A stretch of DNA of 64,000 nt from Flavonifractor sp. An100. GTDB lineage: Bacteria > Bacillota > Clostridia > Oscillospirales > Oscillospiraceae. This document shows, piece after piece, positions 31,879-40,240 of the stretch. Location: assembly GCF_002161175.1 (NCBI RefSeq), contig NZ_NFMA01000001.1:62001-126000 (forward strand). Direction: 5' to 3'. The notes beneath the pieces were generated by a model that saw nothing but the letters and a program-made list of their open reading frames with translations, had not been told where the DNA came from and ran no database searches. Positions within the stretch are counted from its first letter, which is position 1, and each line of letters begins with the position of its first letter. The position numbers and the translations under genes are program-made.

Positions 31879-32292
31879 TCAGTGGTCAATATCCACCAGG
31901 ATGTTGTCGGTGCCGTGTTCTTCAAATTCGGCGATGTAGGCGTCAATGCGGCTGGCCAGCTCGGCGTAATTGCTCTCGTCAATGGGGGCGTCGTCCATGT
32001 CCCGGCGGGCCAGGTCCTCGGCCAAAATATCAAAAAATACATTGTTCTCATATTCGGCAATGGCCTCATGGATACCGCCCTCCACAAAGGCGCGGGAGGG
32101 GACGATCTCTCCCTGGTACAGCTCAGCCAAGGAGGGCATGCCCTCCAGGGCGGCCCGGGCGAAGACCAGGCTCTCCACCTCGTCGTAGTCGGCAAAGCGC
32201 TGATCCCCACGGGTGGAGTTTAAAATCCAGTTTCCGATATATACCAAATCCAGCAGGCGGCGAAATTGCTTTTTGCTCAGTTCCAGCTCCAT
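31879..32292 (-). CDS. Hypothetical acidic cytoplasmic protein
   Basis: 137 residues, strongly acidic and mostly helical, starting [20 protein letters not shown] and ending in DNILVDIDH. No signal peptide or membrane helix is present. I recognise the N-terminal pattern ([13 protein letters not shown]) as recurring in clostridial hypotheticals, without a known function. AAGGAGG lies 10 bases before the ATG and the gene has its own probable terminator, which supports it being real. It is divergent from the DUF1934-argS operon. Confidence 0.7.
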
Positions 32293-32470
32293 AAAAACAC
32301 AGGCCTCCTTTTCCGAAGCAAGAGGGATGAGTCACTTTCATTATAGCCGTCAATCCCCATTTGTCAAATGGGGATCGGGCTGCGGCAGCCGATTTTCCGT
32401 GGAAATTTCCCCTTGTCTTTCCAGACTAAATGACATAAAATAATCTCTGCTGGAAATTCATGCCCTTTCC

Positions 32471-32499
32471 TTTACAATAGGAGGGAAAGCGTGTATAAT
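32471..32499 (+). promoter_or_regulatory. Promoter of the DUF1934-argS operon
   Basis: TTTACA, a 17-base spacer and TATAAT, 58 bases upstream of the first start codon. Confidence 0.65.
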
Positions 32500-32557
32500 A
32501 CCTCCACCTGCGGCCTGAGAGGGCCGGGAATATGAACAAAGCCGTTGGAGGCAAATG

Positions 32558-33001
32558 ATGGAAAAAGATGTGGTCATCTCCATTAAAGGGATGCAGAAAT
32601 ATGAGGATGCCGCCCCGGACACCATTGAGCTGGTGACGGAAGGGCGTCTGATCCGGGACGAGACGGGCTATACCCTCACCTATCAGGAGAGTGAGCTCAC
32701 CGGCCTGGAGGGGACCCTGACCACCATCCAGGTGGAGGGGGAGCAGGTGACCCTGATGCGGGCAGGGGAGTTCAATGCCCAGATGGTGTTCCAGGAGGGA
32801 CGGCGCCATCTGTCCATGTACAATACACCATATGGCGCCATGGCCATCGGGGTGAATACCCGTCACCTGATGGCCGACCTAAACGACCATGGCGGCGACA
32901 TCGAGATTGATTATGCCATCGAAGTGGACCACGCCATCGCCGGGCGCAATGTCTTCCAGATCAAGGTGAAGGAAGCGGAAGGCTTCAGCCTGAAGCAATA
33001 A
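32558..33001 (+). CDS. DUF1934 family protein
   Basis: 147 residues, a predicted calycin-like small beta-barrel: alternating strands such as TIELVTEGRLIRD, YTLTYQESEL and FNAQMVFQEGRRHLSMYNTPYG, typical of DUF1934 (YwiB-like) proteins. The family often sits next to argS in Firmicutes, as here (42 bases between). Its function is unknown. GGAGG lies 6 bases before this ATG; an ATG one codon earlier is too close to it. Confidence 0.85.
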   Translation: MEKDVVISIKGMQKYEDAAPDTIELVTEGRLIRDETGYTLTYQESELTGLEGTLTTIQVEGEQVTLMRAGEFNAQMVFQEGRRHLSMYNTPYGAMAIGVNTRHLMADLNDHGGDIEIDYAIEVDHAIAGRNVFQIKVKEAEGFSLKQ

Positions 33002-33043
33002 GAGAGAAAACAAACGATAAGTATAGTATAAGGTGTGATAGAC

Positions 33044-34792
33044 GTGTCAAACATGATTCAGGCCGCCCGTCAGCAGGTGGCCCAGCTGACCCAGCAGGCC
33101 TATGAGCGCTGCGCCGCAGAAGGGATTTTGCCTGCCGGAGCGGAAGTAAAGGCCACCATCGAAATCCCCAAGGATACCGCCCATGGGGACTACGCCTCCT
33201 CCTTTGCCATGGCGGGGGCCAAGGCTCTGCACATGGCTCCCCGGGCCATTGCCCAGGCCATTGTGGACCACTTGGAGCTGGAGGGGAGCTATTTCCAGAA
33301 GGTGGAGATTGCCGGACCGGGCTTTCTGAACTTTACCCTGGGTCCCAAGTGGTTTGGGGAGGTGCTCTCCTCCGTAGAGACGGAGGGGGCCGACTACGGT
33401 GCCGGGGAGGAAGGCCGTGGCCGGAAGGTGATGGTGGAGTTCGTCTCCGCAAACCCCACCGGGCCTATGCATATGGGCAATGCCCGGGGCGGCGTGCTGG
33501 GGGACACCCTGGCCAACGTACTGCGCCGGGACGGCTGGGACACCTGGAAGGAATTTTACGTCAATGACGCCGGCAACCAGATCCACAAGTTTGCCGTGTC
33601 CATCAACGCCCGATATATGCAGCTGATCGTGGGGGAGGAGAACTTCCCCTTCCCCGAAGAGGGCTACCACGGGGAGGACATCAAGGCCCTGGCCCAGGCG
33701 GTCTATGCCGCCCATGGGGAGAGCTGGAAGGACCTGCCCGAGGAGGAGCGGCTGGAGAAGCTGGCCGAGTATGGTCTGTCGATGAACATCCCCCGGATGA
33801 AGGAGGACCTGCTCAAGTACGGTATCACCTACGATGAGTGGTTCTTTGAATCCTCCCTGCATAACTCCGGCTATGTGGCCCAGACGGTGCAGATGCTCAC
33901 CGACAAGGGCTGGACCTATGAGAAGGACGGAGCCCTTTGGCTGGATACCACCCGCCTGCTGAAGGAAAAGTACATGCGGGAGGGCAAGACCCAAGAGCAG
34001 CTGGATAAGCTGGACCTGAAGGACGACGTGCTGTGCCGGGCCAACGGGTTCTACACCTACTTTGCCGCCGACATCGCCTACCACCGCAACAAGCTGGAGG
34101 TACGTAACTTCGATCTGGCCATCAACATCTGGGGCGCTGATCACCACGGCCATGTGGCCCGGCTCCAGGCCGCTCTGGACGGACTGGGACTGGACGGCTC
34201 CCACCGCCTGGTGGTGGTGCTCATGCAGCTGGTGAATCTGATGCAGGATGGCAAGCCGGTGCGTATGTCCAAGCGCTCGGGCAAGACCATCGCTCTCCAC
34301 GACCTGCTGGATGAGATCAGCGTGGATGCCGCCCGGTACTTCTTCAACTCCCGGGCCGCTACCACTCCTCTGGACTTTGACCTGGACCTGGCGGTGCGCC
34401 AGGACAGCGAGAACCCGGTGTACTATGTCCAGTACGCCCACGCCCGCATCTGTTCCCTCATCGCCCGTCTGGCGGAGGAGGGAGACCAGGTCTGTTCCGC
34501 CGCACAGGTGGATGCCAGCCTGCTCACCGCCCCGGAGGAGCTGGCCCTGGTGAAGGCCCTGGCCCAGTTCCCCGAGGAGATCCACCTGGCTGCTCGGGAC
34601 TATGATCCCAGCCGGATCAACCGCTACCTGGTGGCTCTGGCCGGAGACTTCCACCGCTTCTATAATGCCTGCCGCATCAAGGGGGAGGAGAGCCAGGTGC
34701 TGGCCGCCCGCCTGAAGCTGGCGGATACAGTCCGTTCCGTCCTGGCCAACGGCCTGGGTCTGCTGGGCGTGACAGCTCCGGAAAAAATGTAA
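33044..34792 (+). CDS. argS: Arginyl-tRNA synthetase
   Basis: 582 residues. It charges tRNA-Arg with arginine. The N-terminal additional domain (about 1-110), the HIGH-type motif in FVSANPTGPMHMGNARG near residue 133, the KMSKS-type motif in PVRMSKRSGKT and the C-terminal DALR helical anticodon-binding domain (YVQYAHARICS onward) are all intact. The GTG at 33044 has AAGGTG 8 bases upstream; a GTG three codons earlier overlaps that site. No T-box leader is seen. A terminator follows 8 bases after the stop. Confidence 0.95.
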   Translation: MSNMIQAARQQVAQLTQQAYERCAAEGILPAGAEVKATIEIPKDTAHGDYASSFAMAGAKALHMAPRAIAQAIVDHLELEGSYFQKVEIAGPGFLNFTLGPKWFGEVLSSVETEGADYGAGEEGRGRKVMVEFVSANPTGPMHMGNARGGVLGDTLANVLRRDGWDTWKEFYVNDAGNQIHKFAVSINARYMQLIVGEENFPFPEEGYHGEDIKALAQAVYAAHGESWKDLPEEERLEKLAEYGLSMNIPRMKEDLLKYGITYDEWFFESSLHNSGYVAQTVQMLTDKGWTYEKDGALWLDTTRLLKEKYMREGKTQEQLDKLDLKDDVLCRANGFYTYFAADIAYHRNKLEVRNFDLAINIWGADHHGHVARLQAALDGLGLDGSHRLVVVLMQLVNLMQDGKPVRMSKRSGKTIALHDLLDEISVDAARYFFNSRAATTPLDFDLDLAVRQDSENPVYYVQYAHARICSLIARLAEEGDQVCSAAQVDASLLTAPEELALVKALAQFPEEIHLAARDYDPSRINRYLVALAGDFHRFYNACRIKGEESQVLAARLKLADTVRSVLANGLGLLGVTAPEKM

Positions 34793-34800
34793 TGTAAATC

Positions 34801-34829
34801 AAAAAACACGCCCTTCCGGCGTGTTTTTT
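34801..34829 (+). terminator. Rho-independent terminator after argS
   Basis: Arms AAAAAACACGCC and GGCGTGTTTTTT around a CTTCC-type loop, with the T-tract forming the right arm. Confidence 0.85.
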
Positions 34830-34879
34830 GTCAATTGGGGTCGGGAAAAGGCGGACCGGCCCGGTGGGGAGGCAGGAGC

Positions 34880-35503
34880 ATGGACGTTAAGAAACTGGAA
34901 CAAATGCTGAAAAACAGAACCCCCGGCCTGATGGATGCTACAGGGCGGTATGCGGTTCTGGTCCCCCTGGTGGAGCGGGAAGAGGGACTGTTTGTGCTCT
35001 ACGAGGTACGGGCGCTGACGCTGCGCCGTCAGCCGGGGGAGGTGTGTTTCCCCGGCGGACGGATGGAGGGGGAAGAGACCCCGGAGTGCTGTGCCTTGCG
35101 GGAGATGGAGGAGGAGCTGGGCATTCCGCCCTCGGCGGTGCGGGTGCTGGGCAGACTGGATTTTATTGCCCACCGGGCCAACTTCATCATGTATCCCATT
35201 TTAGGACTTGTGAAGGGGGAGGCAGTGGAGGGGATGACTCTAAACCCCGGGGAGGTGGACTCCACCTTTTTGGTCCCTCTGGAGCATCTGCTTCAGACCA
35301 AGCCTTTGGAGTATGACTATACCCTGATTCCCCATACCGGGGAAAACTTTCCCTATGAGCTCATCGGGATCCCCAGGGATTACCGCTGGCAGCCGGGGGG
35401 AGAAAATGTGCCGGTGTACCCCTGGGAAGGGCACGCCATATGGGGACTGACCGGCCGAATCACCCGGCATTTGACGGCGCTGCTCAAGCAAGGAGAGCAT
35501 TGA
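34880..35503 (+). CDS. Nudix CoA pyrophosphatase-like hydrolase
   Basis: 207 residues. The Nudix box reads GGRMEGEETP followed by CALREMEEELGI near residues 58-80, preceded by LRRQPGEVCFPGG, which is the extra CoA-family motif of YeaB/NudL enzymes. These cut coenzyme A and its derivatives to 3'-phospho-ADP and phosphopantetheine. The start at 34880 lies after GGAGGCAGGAGC; the frame extends upstream without support. A single gene after argS, ending just before the promoter of the deacetylase gene. Confidence 0.85.
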   Translation: MDVKKLEQMLKNRTPGLMDATGRYAVLVPLVEREEGLFVLYEVRALTLRRQPGEVCFPGGRMEGEETPECCALREMEEELGIPPSAVRVLGRLDFIAHRANFIMYPILGLVKGEAVEGMTLNPGEVDSTFLVPLEHLLQTKPLEYDYTLIPHTGENFPYELIGIPRDYRWQPGGENVPVYPWEGHAIWGLTGRITRHLTALLKQGEH

Positions 35504-35527
35504 CTTCTTAAGATTTTTGAAAGTCCC

Positions 35528-35555
35528 TTGTAAAGGGGAAAAATCCCGGTATAAT
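35528..35555 (+). promoter_or_regulatory. Promoter of the polysaccharide deacetylase gene
   Basis: TTGTAA, a 16-base spacer and TATAAT, about 62 bases before the start codon. Confidence 0.55.
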
Positions 35556-35616
35556 AACCACCATAACCAGGAAATCATTGGGTTAATTACCAAACCTGTG
35601 TGAGGGAGGGAACGGG

Positions 35617-36498
35617 ATGAAGAGGAAATGGACCATCGGGTTGGCAGCTCTGGTGTTGGCGGCCATCGTGGGAGCGGCTGTGTTGGTAGTTCTCCATCGG
35701 ATGGGAACCGCGGTGCCGGTTTTGATGTATCACCACTTCATCCAGGAGGGCCCCTCGGAGGCAGACACGGTGGTGACCGCTCAGCGTTTTGGGGAACAGG
35801 TGAAGGCGCTGCGGGAGGCGGGCTATACTGCCGTCACACCGGAGCAGGTTATCCGGTATGTGGATGGGAAGGAAAAGCTGCCGGAAAAGCCGGTTATGAT
35901 CACCATTGACGACGGCTATACCTCCAATCTGGAGATTGCCGCCCCCATTTTGGAGCGGTATGGCATGAAAGCCACCATTTTTGTCATTGGCATTAACGTG
36001 GGACAGACCGTCTATCCCCATACCGGTCAAGCCCTGGACCCGCCACGGTTCAGTTGGGACCAGGTGCGACCCTGGGTGGAGAAGGGAGTTATCTGCGTCC
36101 AAAGCCACACCTATGATCTCCACCAGCGGTCGGAGTACGGCCTTTCCGGCCGGGACGGTGTGCTCCGTATCTCCGGAGAGTCGGAGGAGGAGTATATTCA
36201 GACCCTGCGGGAAGATTTGATCAAGGCCCGAGAGGGTTTGCGTCAGGGATTGGGGGTAGAGCTGGATGCGCTGGCGTTTCCCTTTGGACTGTACAGCAGC
36301 CAGGCAGTGGAGGAGCTGGCAGAGCAAGGGGTTCGGATGACGTTCAGCACCAATTGGGGCTGCCGGAGGGTAGTGCCCGGCTGGAATCGCACACTACAGT
36401 GTATGGAGCGGATGTGGATCTGCGACGGGTTGACGGGGGAAGAACTTCTCTCCAAGGTCCAGGACCGGGTAGCCCGGGCCCGGGTCGACCTGTTTTAA
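35617..36498 (+). CDS. Membrane-anchored polysaccharide deacetylase
   Basis: 293 residues. A single N-terminal membrane helix (about 6-27) exports an NodB-type domain. The catalytic motifs are MITIDDGYTSN (metal-binding Asp pair) near residue 93 and CVQSHTYDLHQ with the metal histidines near 160; the C-terminal LAFPFGLYS matches the family's third motif. It likely removes acetyl groups from peptidoglycan or another glycan outside the membrane, which can protect against lysozyme. GGAGGGAACGGG precedes the ATG. Confidence 0.9.
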   Translation: MKRKWTIGLAALVLAAIVGAAVLVVLHRMGTAVPVLMYHHFIQEGPSEADTVVTAQRFGEQVKALREAGYTAVTPEQVIRYVDGKEKLPEKPVMITIDDGYTSNLEIAAPILERYGMKATIFVIGINVGQTVYPHTGQALDPPRFSWDQVRPWVEKGVICVQSHTYDLHQRSEYGLSGRDGVLRISGESEEEYIQTLREDLIKAREGLRQGLGVELDALAFPFGLYSSQAVEELAEQGVRMTFSTNWGCRRVVPGWNRTLQCMERMWICDGLTGEELLSKVQDRVARARVDLF

Positions 36499-36529
36499 GA
36501 GAAAATTTTTAAAAAGCAAGTCAATTCTC

Positions 36530-36558
36530 TTGACAAAGCTAGAAATGATTGATAGAAT
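36530..36558 (+). promoter_or_regulatory. Promoter of the rplU-prp-rpmA operon
   Basis: TTGACA, a 17-base spacer and TAGAAT, 122 bases before the rplU start codon. A perfect -35. Confidence 0.7.
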
Positions 36559-36563
36559 ATCAG

Positions 36564-36660
36564 AGCCGCTTTGAGTGGGGAAGAAGCGCCAAGCGCCCCG
36601 AAAGGAGAGCTGTGGAGCCCCAAGCGGAACGTGAGTTCCCTCCCAGGAGAGCGAGCCCGT
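36564..36660 (+). ncRNA. Ribosomal protein L21 leader-like RNA
   Basis: The transcribed 5' region contains AGCCGCTTTGAGTGGGG, CGCCAAGCGCCCCG and GGAGCCCC with several mutually pairing segments, placed directly before rplU as L21 leaders are in Firmicutes. These leaders are thought to bind L21 for feedback control. I judge by position and pairing potential, without a covariance-model search. Confidence 0.5.
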
Positions 36661-36679
36661 AATGAAGGAGTTGAAACAA

Positions 36680-36991
36680 ATGCAGGCAATCATCGTGACC
36701 GGCGGCAAGCAGTATAAGGTGAGCGAGGGCGACACCCTGTTCATCGAGAAGCTGGAGGCCGAGGCCGGAGCTAACATCACCTTCGACCAGGTGCTGGCCA
36801 TCCTGGACGGGGACAAGGCCACCTTCGGCGCTCCCACCGTGGAGGGCGCTGTGGTGGACGCCACCGTGGTGAAGAATGGGAAGGGCAAGAAGATCCGGAT
36901 CTTCAAGTACAACCCCAAGAAGGGCTACCGCAAGCGTCAGGGCCATCGTCAGCCCTACACTAAGGTGCAGATCGGCGCCATCAAGGCCTGA
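36680..36991 (+). CDS. rplU: Ribosomal protein L21
   Basis: 103 residues, standard length, beginning [18 protein letters not shown]. The C-terminal [18 protein letters not shown] is the RNA-binding motif that contacts 23S rRNA. The start at 36680 has AAGGAG 9 bases upstream and matches the family's N-terminus. First gene of the rplU-prp-rpmA operon, two bases before prp. Confidence 0.96.
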   Translation: MQAIIVTGGKQYKVSEGDTLFIEKLEAEAGANITFDQVLAILDGDKATFGAPTVEGAVVDATVVKNGKGKKIRIFKYNPKKGYRKRQGHRQPYTKVQIGAIKA

Positions 36992-36993
36992 TT

Positions 36994-37323
36994 ATGACCA
37001 CCGTGACCTTCCATTCCGAGGGCAGCCGGATTGTAGGCTTTGAAGTAAAGGGCCACAGCGGCTACGCCCCCGAGGGTGAGGATATCGTCTGCGCAGCCAT
37101 TACCAGCGCCGTCCGCCTGACCGAGTGCGCCGTAAACGACGTGCTGGGGCTGGAGGCCTCGGTGAAGGTGCGGGAGAAGGACGCATCCATCACCCTAAAA
37201 CTCCCCAACGGCTTGGGACAGACCAACGAGAGCACCTGCCAGACCCTTCTGGCGGCGCTGATGGTCCATTTTGTCCAGCTGGCGGAGGAGTACCCTGACC
37301 ATATTTCAGTCTTGGAGGTGTAA
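36994..37323 (+). CDS. prp: Ribosomal-processing cysteine protease Prp
   Basis: 109 residues of the YsxB/Prp family. The catalytic histidine and cysteine are in GHSGYAPEGEDIVCAAIT (His near residue 21, Cys near 33). Prp removes the short N-terminal extension of L27 before ribosome assembly. The adjacent L27 here starts [13 protein letters not shown], a matching substrate with the expected cut after FF. The gene lies between rplU and rpmA, three bases from rpmA. Confidence 0.94.
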   Translation: MTTVTFHSEGSRIVGFEVKGHSGYAPEGEDIVCAAITSAVRLTECAVNDVLGLEASVKVREKDASITLKLPNGLGQTNESTCQTLLAALMVHFVQLAEEYPDHISVLEV

Positions 37324-37326
37324 GAT

Positions 37327-37617
37327 ATGCTGAACATCGGTTTACAGTTTTTCGCCCATAAAAAGGGCGTGGGCTCCACCCGTAACGGCCGCGATTCCGA
37401 GGCCAAGCGCCTGGGCGTGAAGCGGGGCGACGGTCAGTTTGTGCTGGCCGGCAACATCCTGGTCCGCCAGCGCGGCACCCACATCCATCCCGGCGTCAAC
37501 GTTGGGAAGGGCAGCGACGATACTCTGTTCGCGCTCAAGTCCGGCAAGGTGAAGTTTGAGCGTCTGGGCAAGGATCGCAAGCAGGTTTCCATTGTGGAGA
37601 TGGAGATCGCTCAGTAA
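37327..37617 (+). CDS. rpmA: Ribosomal protein L27 with Prp-cleavable N-terminal extension
   Basis: 96 residues. After the MLNIGLQFF extension comes [15 protein letters not shown], the flexible tail that reaches the peptidyl transferase centre, and then the conserved [10 protein letters not shown] core. The extension must be removed by Prp for activity. The gene ends at a terminator with a short gap. Confidence 0.96.
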   Translation: MLNIGLQFFAHKKGVGSTRNGRDSEAKRLGVKRGDGQFVLAGNILVRQRGTHIHPGVNVGKGSDDTLFALKSGKVKFERLGKDRKQVSIVEMEIAQ

Positions 37618-37628
37618 TTTGCTGACAG

Positions 37629-37666
37629 GAAGCCGCAAACGGATGGTCGTTTGCGGCTTCTCTTTT
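37629..37666 (+). terminator. Rho-independent terminator after rpmA
   Basis: Stem GAAGCCGCAAACG with CGTTTGCGGCTTC, followed by TCTTTT. Confidence 0.85.
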
Positions 37667-37682
37667 GAAAGGAGGTCCTAGA

Positions 37683-38105
37683 ATGGAATATCGAAAGTTT
37701 AACCAGGGCTATGTGATGCGCCTGGATCCCGGGGAGGAGATTGTATCCTGCCTGACCAAGCTGGTAGACCAGGAGGGCGTTGCTTTAGGGACAGTATCTG
37801 CCCTGGGAGCAGCCAACGACGTGACCATCGGGATCTTTGACACCCGGGAAAAGCAGTACCATTCCCAGCGCTATCAGGGCCAGTATGAAATTTCTGCCCT
37901 GGTGGGGAATGTGACCCGGCAGGAGGGGAGACCCTATCTCCATCTCCATATCACCATCGGGAATCCGGTGACGGGAGAGGTCCATGCTGGTCATCTCAGC
38001 GAAGCCACCATCAGTGCCACCCTGGAGCTGTTTCTCCAGGTGTGGGACGGCCAGGTGGACCGAACCTTCAGCGATACAGTGGGGCTGAACCTGCTGGAAT
38101 TTTAA
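37683..38105 (+). CDS. PPC-domain (DUF296) DNA-binding-type protein
   Basis: 140 residues. It has the full PPC fold pattern: YVMRLDPGEEIVSCL, ALGAANDVTIGIFD, and the metal-type HLHITIGN with GEVHAGHL, as in plant AHL-associated and bacterial PCC domains. In bacteria these single-domain trimers have an unclear role, possibly nucleotide or small-ligand binding. AAAGGAGG lies 8 bases before the ATG. It lies between the rpmA terminator and obgE, likely co-transcribed with obgE (26-base gap). Confidence 0.88.
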   Translation: MEYRKFNQGYVMRLDPGEEIVSCLTKLVDQEGVALGTVSALGAANDVTIGIFDTREKQYHSQRYQGQYEISALVGNVTRQEGRPYLHLHITIGNPVTGEVHAGHLSEATISATLELFLQVWDGQVDRTFSDTVGLNLLEF

Positions 38106-38131
38106 TTCGAAACGAAGAGGAGGTGGCGGCA

Positions 38132-39412
38132 GTGGCTGCACCTTTTGTAGATACCGCCCGAATCACCGTCCGCTCTGGTAACGGAGGCAACGGTGTGGTC
38201 TCCTTCCACCGGGAGAAGTATGTGGCGGCCGGCGGCCCCGACGGGGGCGACGGCGGCCGGGGCGGCAATGTGGTGGTGACGGTAAACGACCACATGTCCA
38301 CCCTTATGGACTTCCGCTATAAGCGCAAATATGTGGCCGGCAACGGCATGGACGGCCAGGGCAAGCGCTGCACCGGCAAGGACGGAGAAGACCTGGTGTT
38401 GCGGGTGCCCCGGGGAACCATTATCCGGGACTCGGAGACCCGGGAGATCATCAAGGATATGTCCGACGACACCCCCTTCGTGTTGTGCAAGGGGGGGCGG
38501 GGCGGCTGGGGCAACAAGCACTTCGCCACCCCTACCCGTCAGGTGCCCCGGTTTGCAAAGGCGGGCCTACCTGGAGAGAGCCGGGACGTGATTTTGGAGC
38601 TGAAGCTGTTGGCCGATGTGGGACTGGTGGGTTTCCCCAACGTGGGTAAGTCCACCCTTCTTAGCGTGGTCAGCCGGGCCCAGCCCAAAATCGCCAACTA
38701 TCACTTTACCACGCTCTTCCCTAATCTGGGCGTAGTCTACGTGGAGGAGGGAGTCTCCTTTGTCCTGGCCGATATCCCCGGCATCATTGAGGGGGCAGCG
38801 GAGGGGGCCGGCCTGGGCCACGACTTCCTGCGCCACATCGACCGCTGCCGTCTGCTCATCCATGTGGTGGATGTGTCCGGCTCTGAGGGCCGTGACCCGG
38901 TGGAGGACTTTGAGGCCATCAACGCTGAGCTGAAGCAGTATTCCCCGGAGCTTGCTTCCCGGAAAATGATTGTAGCGGCCAATAAGGTGGACATTATGAC
39001 CGATCCCACCCTGCTTCAGCGGCTGCGGGAGCACGTGGGGGCCCAGGGACTGGAGCTGTTTGAGATGTCCGCTGCTGCCCACCAGGGCACCCGGGAGCTA
39101 ATGAAGCGGGCGGCCCAGGAGCTGCAACAGCTGCCTCCCGTGGCGGTGTACGAGCCCACCTATGTGGAGCGGCCTCCCCAGGTGGATACCTCCGGTGAGG
39201 TGGAGATCCAGCAGTTCGATGACACCTGGGTGGTGGAGGCCCCCTGGCTGCAACGGCTCATTGCCAATGTCAACTTCTCCGACTATGAGTCCCGGAACTG
39301 GTTTGATAAGATGCTTCGCCAGTCCGGCCTGTTCGATCAGCTGGAGGAGATGGGCATTAAAGACGGAGATATCGTCTCCCTCTATGACCTGGAGTTTGAG
39401 TACCAACGCTGA
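38132..39412 (+). CDS. obgE: GTPase Obg
   Basis: 426 residues. Domains: glycine-rich Obg fold (1-155; SGNGGNGVVSFHREKY), GTPase domain with P-loop GFPNVGKST near residue 168, the DIPG switch (LADIPGIIEGA), ANKVD, and a C-terminal Obg-specific domain (OCT). Obg binds 50S ribosome precursors and links growth with sporulation in Firmicutes. I chose the GTG at 38132 with GAGGAGG 8 bases upstream; the open frame overlaps the preceding gene if extended. It ends at a strong terminator. Confidence 0.95.
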   Translation: MAAPFVDTARITVRSGNGGNGVVSFHREKYVAAGGPDGGDGGRGGNVVVTVNDHMSTLMDFRYKRKYVAGNGMDGQGKRCTGKDGEDLVLRVPRGTIIRDSETREIIKDMSDDTPFVLCKGGRGGWGNKHFATPTRQVPRFAKAGLPGESRDVILELKLLADVGLVGFPNVGKSTLLSVVSRAQPKIANYHFTTLFPNLGVVYVEEGVSFVLADIPGIIEGAAEGAGLGHDFLRHIDRCRLLIHVVDVSGSEGRDPVEDFEAINAELKQYSPELASRKMIVAANKVDIMTDPTLLQRLREHVGAQGLELFEMSAAAHQGTRELMKRAAQELQQLPPVAVYEPTYVERPPQVDTSGEVEIQQFDDTWVVEAPWLQRLIANVNFSDYESRNWFDKMLRQSGLFDQLEEMGIKDGDIVSLYDLEFEYQR

Positions 39413-39425
39413 TGGAAAAAATAGT

Positions 39426-39467
39426 GCGCGCCCCTCTGCCTTTTGACAGAGGGGCGCGCTTTTTTAT
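39426..39467. terminator. Bidirectional terminator after obgE
   Basis: Stem GCGCGCCCCTCTG with CAGAGGGGCGCGC, loop of about seven bases, followed by TTTTTT on the plus strand and TTTTTT on the minus strand. Confidence 0.9.
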
Positions 39468-39494
39468 GTCTGTTGTAGGTTGGGTACCATAAAG

Positions 39495-40130
39495 CTAAGG
39501 AAAGCGCAGGCTGGTGGTGATCTTCACGCCCGACCGCCCCTGTTTGATGCACTCGATTAGAATCAGAGAGGGGGGGTGAGCCCGGTCATGTGACACCAGC
39601 TCCAGCCGTTTGGGCTCTAAGCGGTTGGTGCGCAGGGTACAGAGAAGGTCGGTGAGCCGTTCGGGCCGGTGGCACAGGGCGAAGCGCCCTCCATTTCGGA
39701 GCAGCCGTCCGGCGCAGGTGCAAAGCTCCTCCAGCGTGCATTGCGCTTCGCTCCGCTCCGGCCCTGCGCTGTCCCCGCTGCCCACAGAAAAGTAGGGAGG
39801 ATTGGAAACCACCAGATCAAAGGTGCCGGCCGGAAGGGAGAGCTGGCGCAGGTCTTCGGGGACGATATGGCCAGCTAGGCCGTTGCGCTCCAAATTTTCC
39901 CGGGCGGTTTGGGCGGCAAGGAGGTCACGTTCCACCCCAAATAAAGTCACGTTCGGCTGTCGACCGGCCAGCAACAGCAGCAGTACCCCGCTCCCGGTCC
40001 CCAGGTCACACACCTGCCAGCCCGATTTCAAAGAGGCGAAGTTCCCCAAAGCCAGGGCGTCCTGACCCAAGGGGAATACGCCGTCCGGCCAGCATAGGGT
40101 ATAGGGGTCCAGAAATTCCTTCCCACCCAT
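39495..40130 (-). CDS. TrmN6-like adenine N6-methyltransferase
   Basis: 211 residues, a class I S-adenosylmethionine methyltransferase. The cofactor loop is DLGTGSGVLLLLLA near residue 42 and the catalytic motif is VVSNPPYF near residue 108, as expected for N6-adenine methylation. The family includes TrmN6, which methylates adenine 37 of tRNA-Val. It is a single minus-strand gene facing obgE and divergent from rsmI; GGAGGTG lies 7-9 bases before its ATG. Confidence 0.85.
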   Translation of the reverse strand: MGGKEFLDPYTLCWPDGVFPLGQDALALGNFASLKSGWQVCDLGTGSGVLLLLLAGRQPNVTLFGVERDLLAAQTARENLERNGLAGHIVPEDLRQLSLPAGTFDLVVSNPPYFSVGSGDSAGPERSEAQCTLEELCTCAGRLLRNGGRFALCHRPERLTDLLCTLRTNRLEPKRLELVSHDRAHPPSLILIECIKQGRSGVKITTSLRFP

Positions 40131-40185
40131 GGTTTCACCTCCTGAAGATCAATCTGAAAAAAGAATACCATAAAAAGGTTGCTTA

Positions 40186-40194
40186 TGCTATAAT
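40186..40194 (+). promoter_or_regulatory. Extended -10 promoter of rsmI
   Basis: TGCTATAAT, a perfect extended -10. No good -35 is seen. It lies 47 bases before the start codon. Confidence 0.5.
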
Positions 40195-40240
40195 ATTTAG
40201 GACGAATTGGGCCCTGGGCTCAAAACAAAGGAGAATTACC

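Noticed and set aside
31725-32210. Upstream extension of the AEC transporter frame
   Set aside because: The 162 extra codons overlap another gene in a different frame and are Trp/Arg/Pro-biased; AGGAGG lies at the internal ATG.
33047-34654. 535-codon open frame opposite argS
   Set aside because: Antisense shadow; composition rich in Gly, Val and His as expected for the complement of a high-GC gene, and it starts inside argS.
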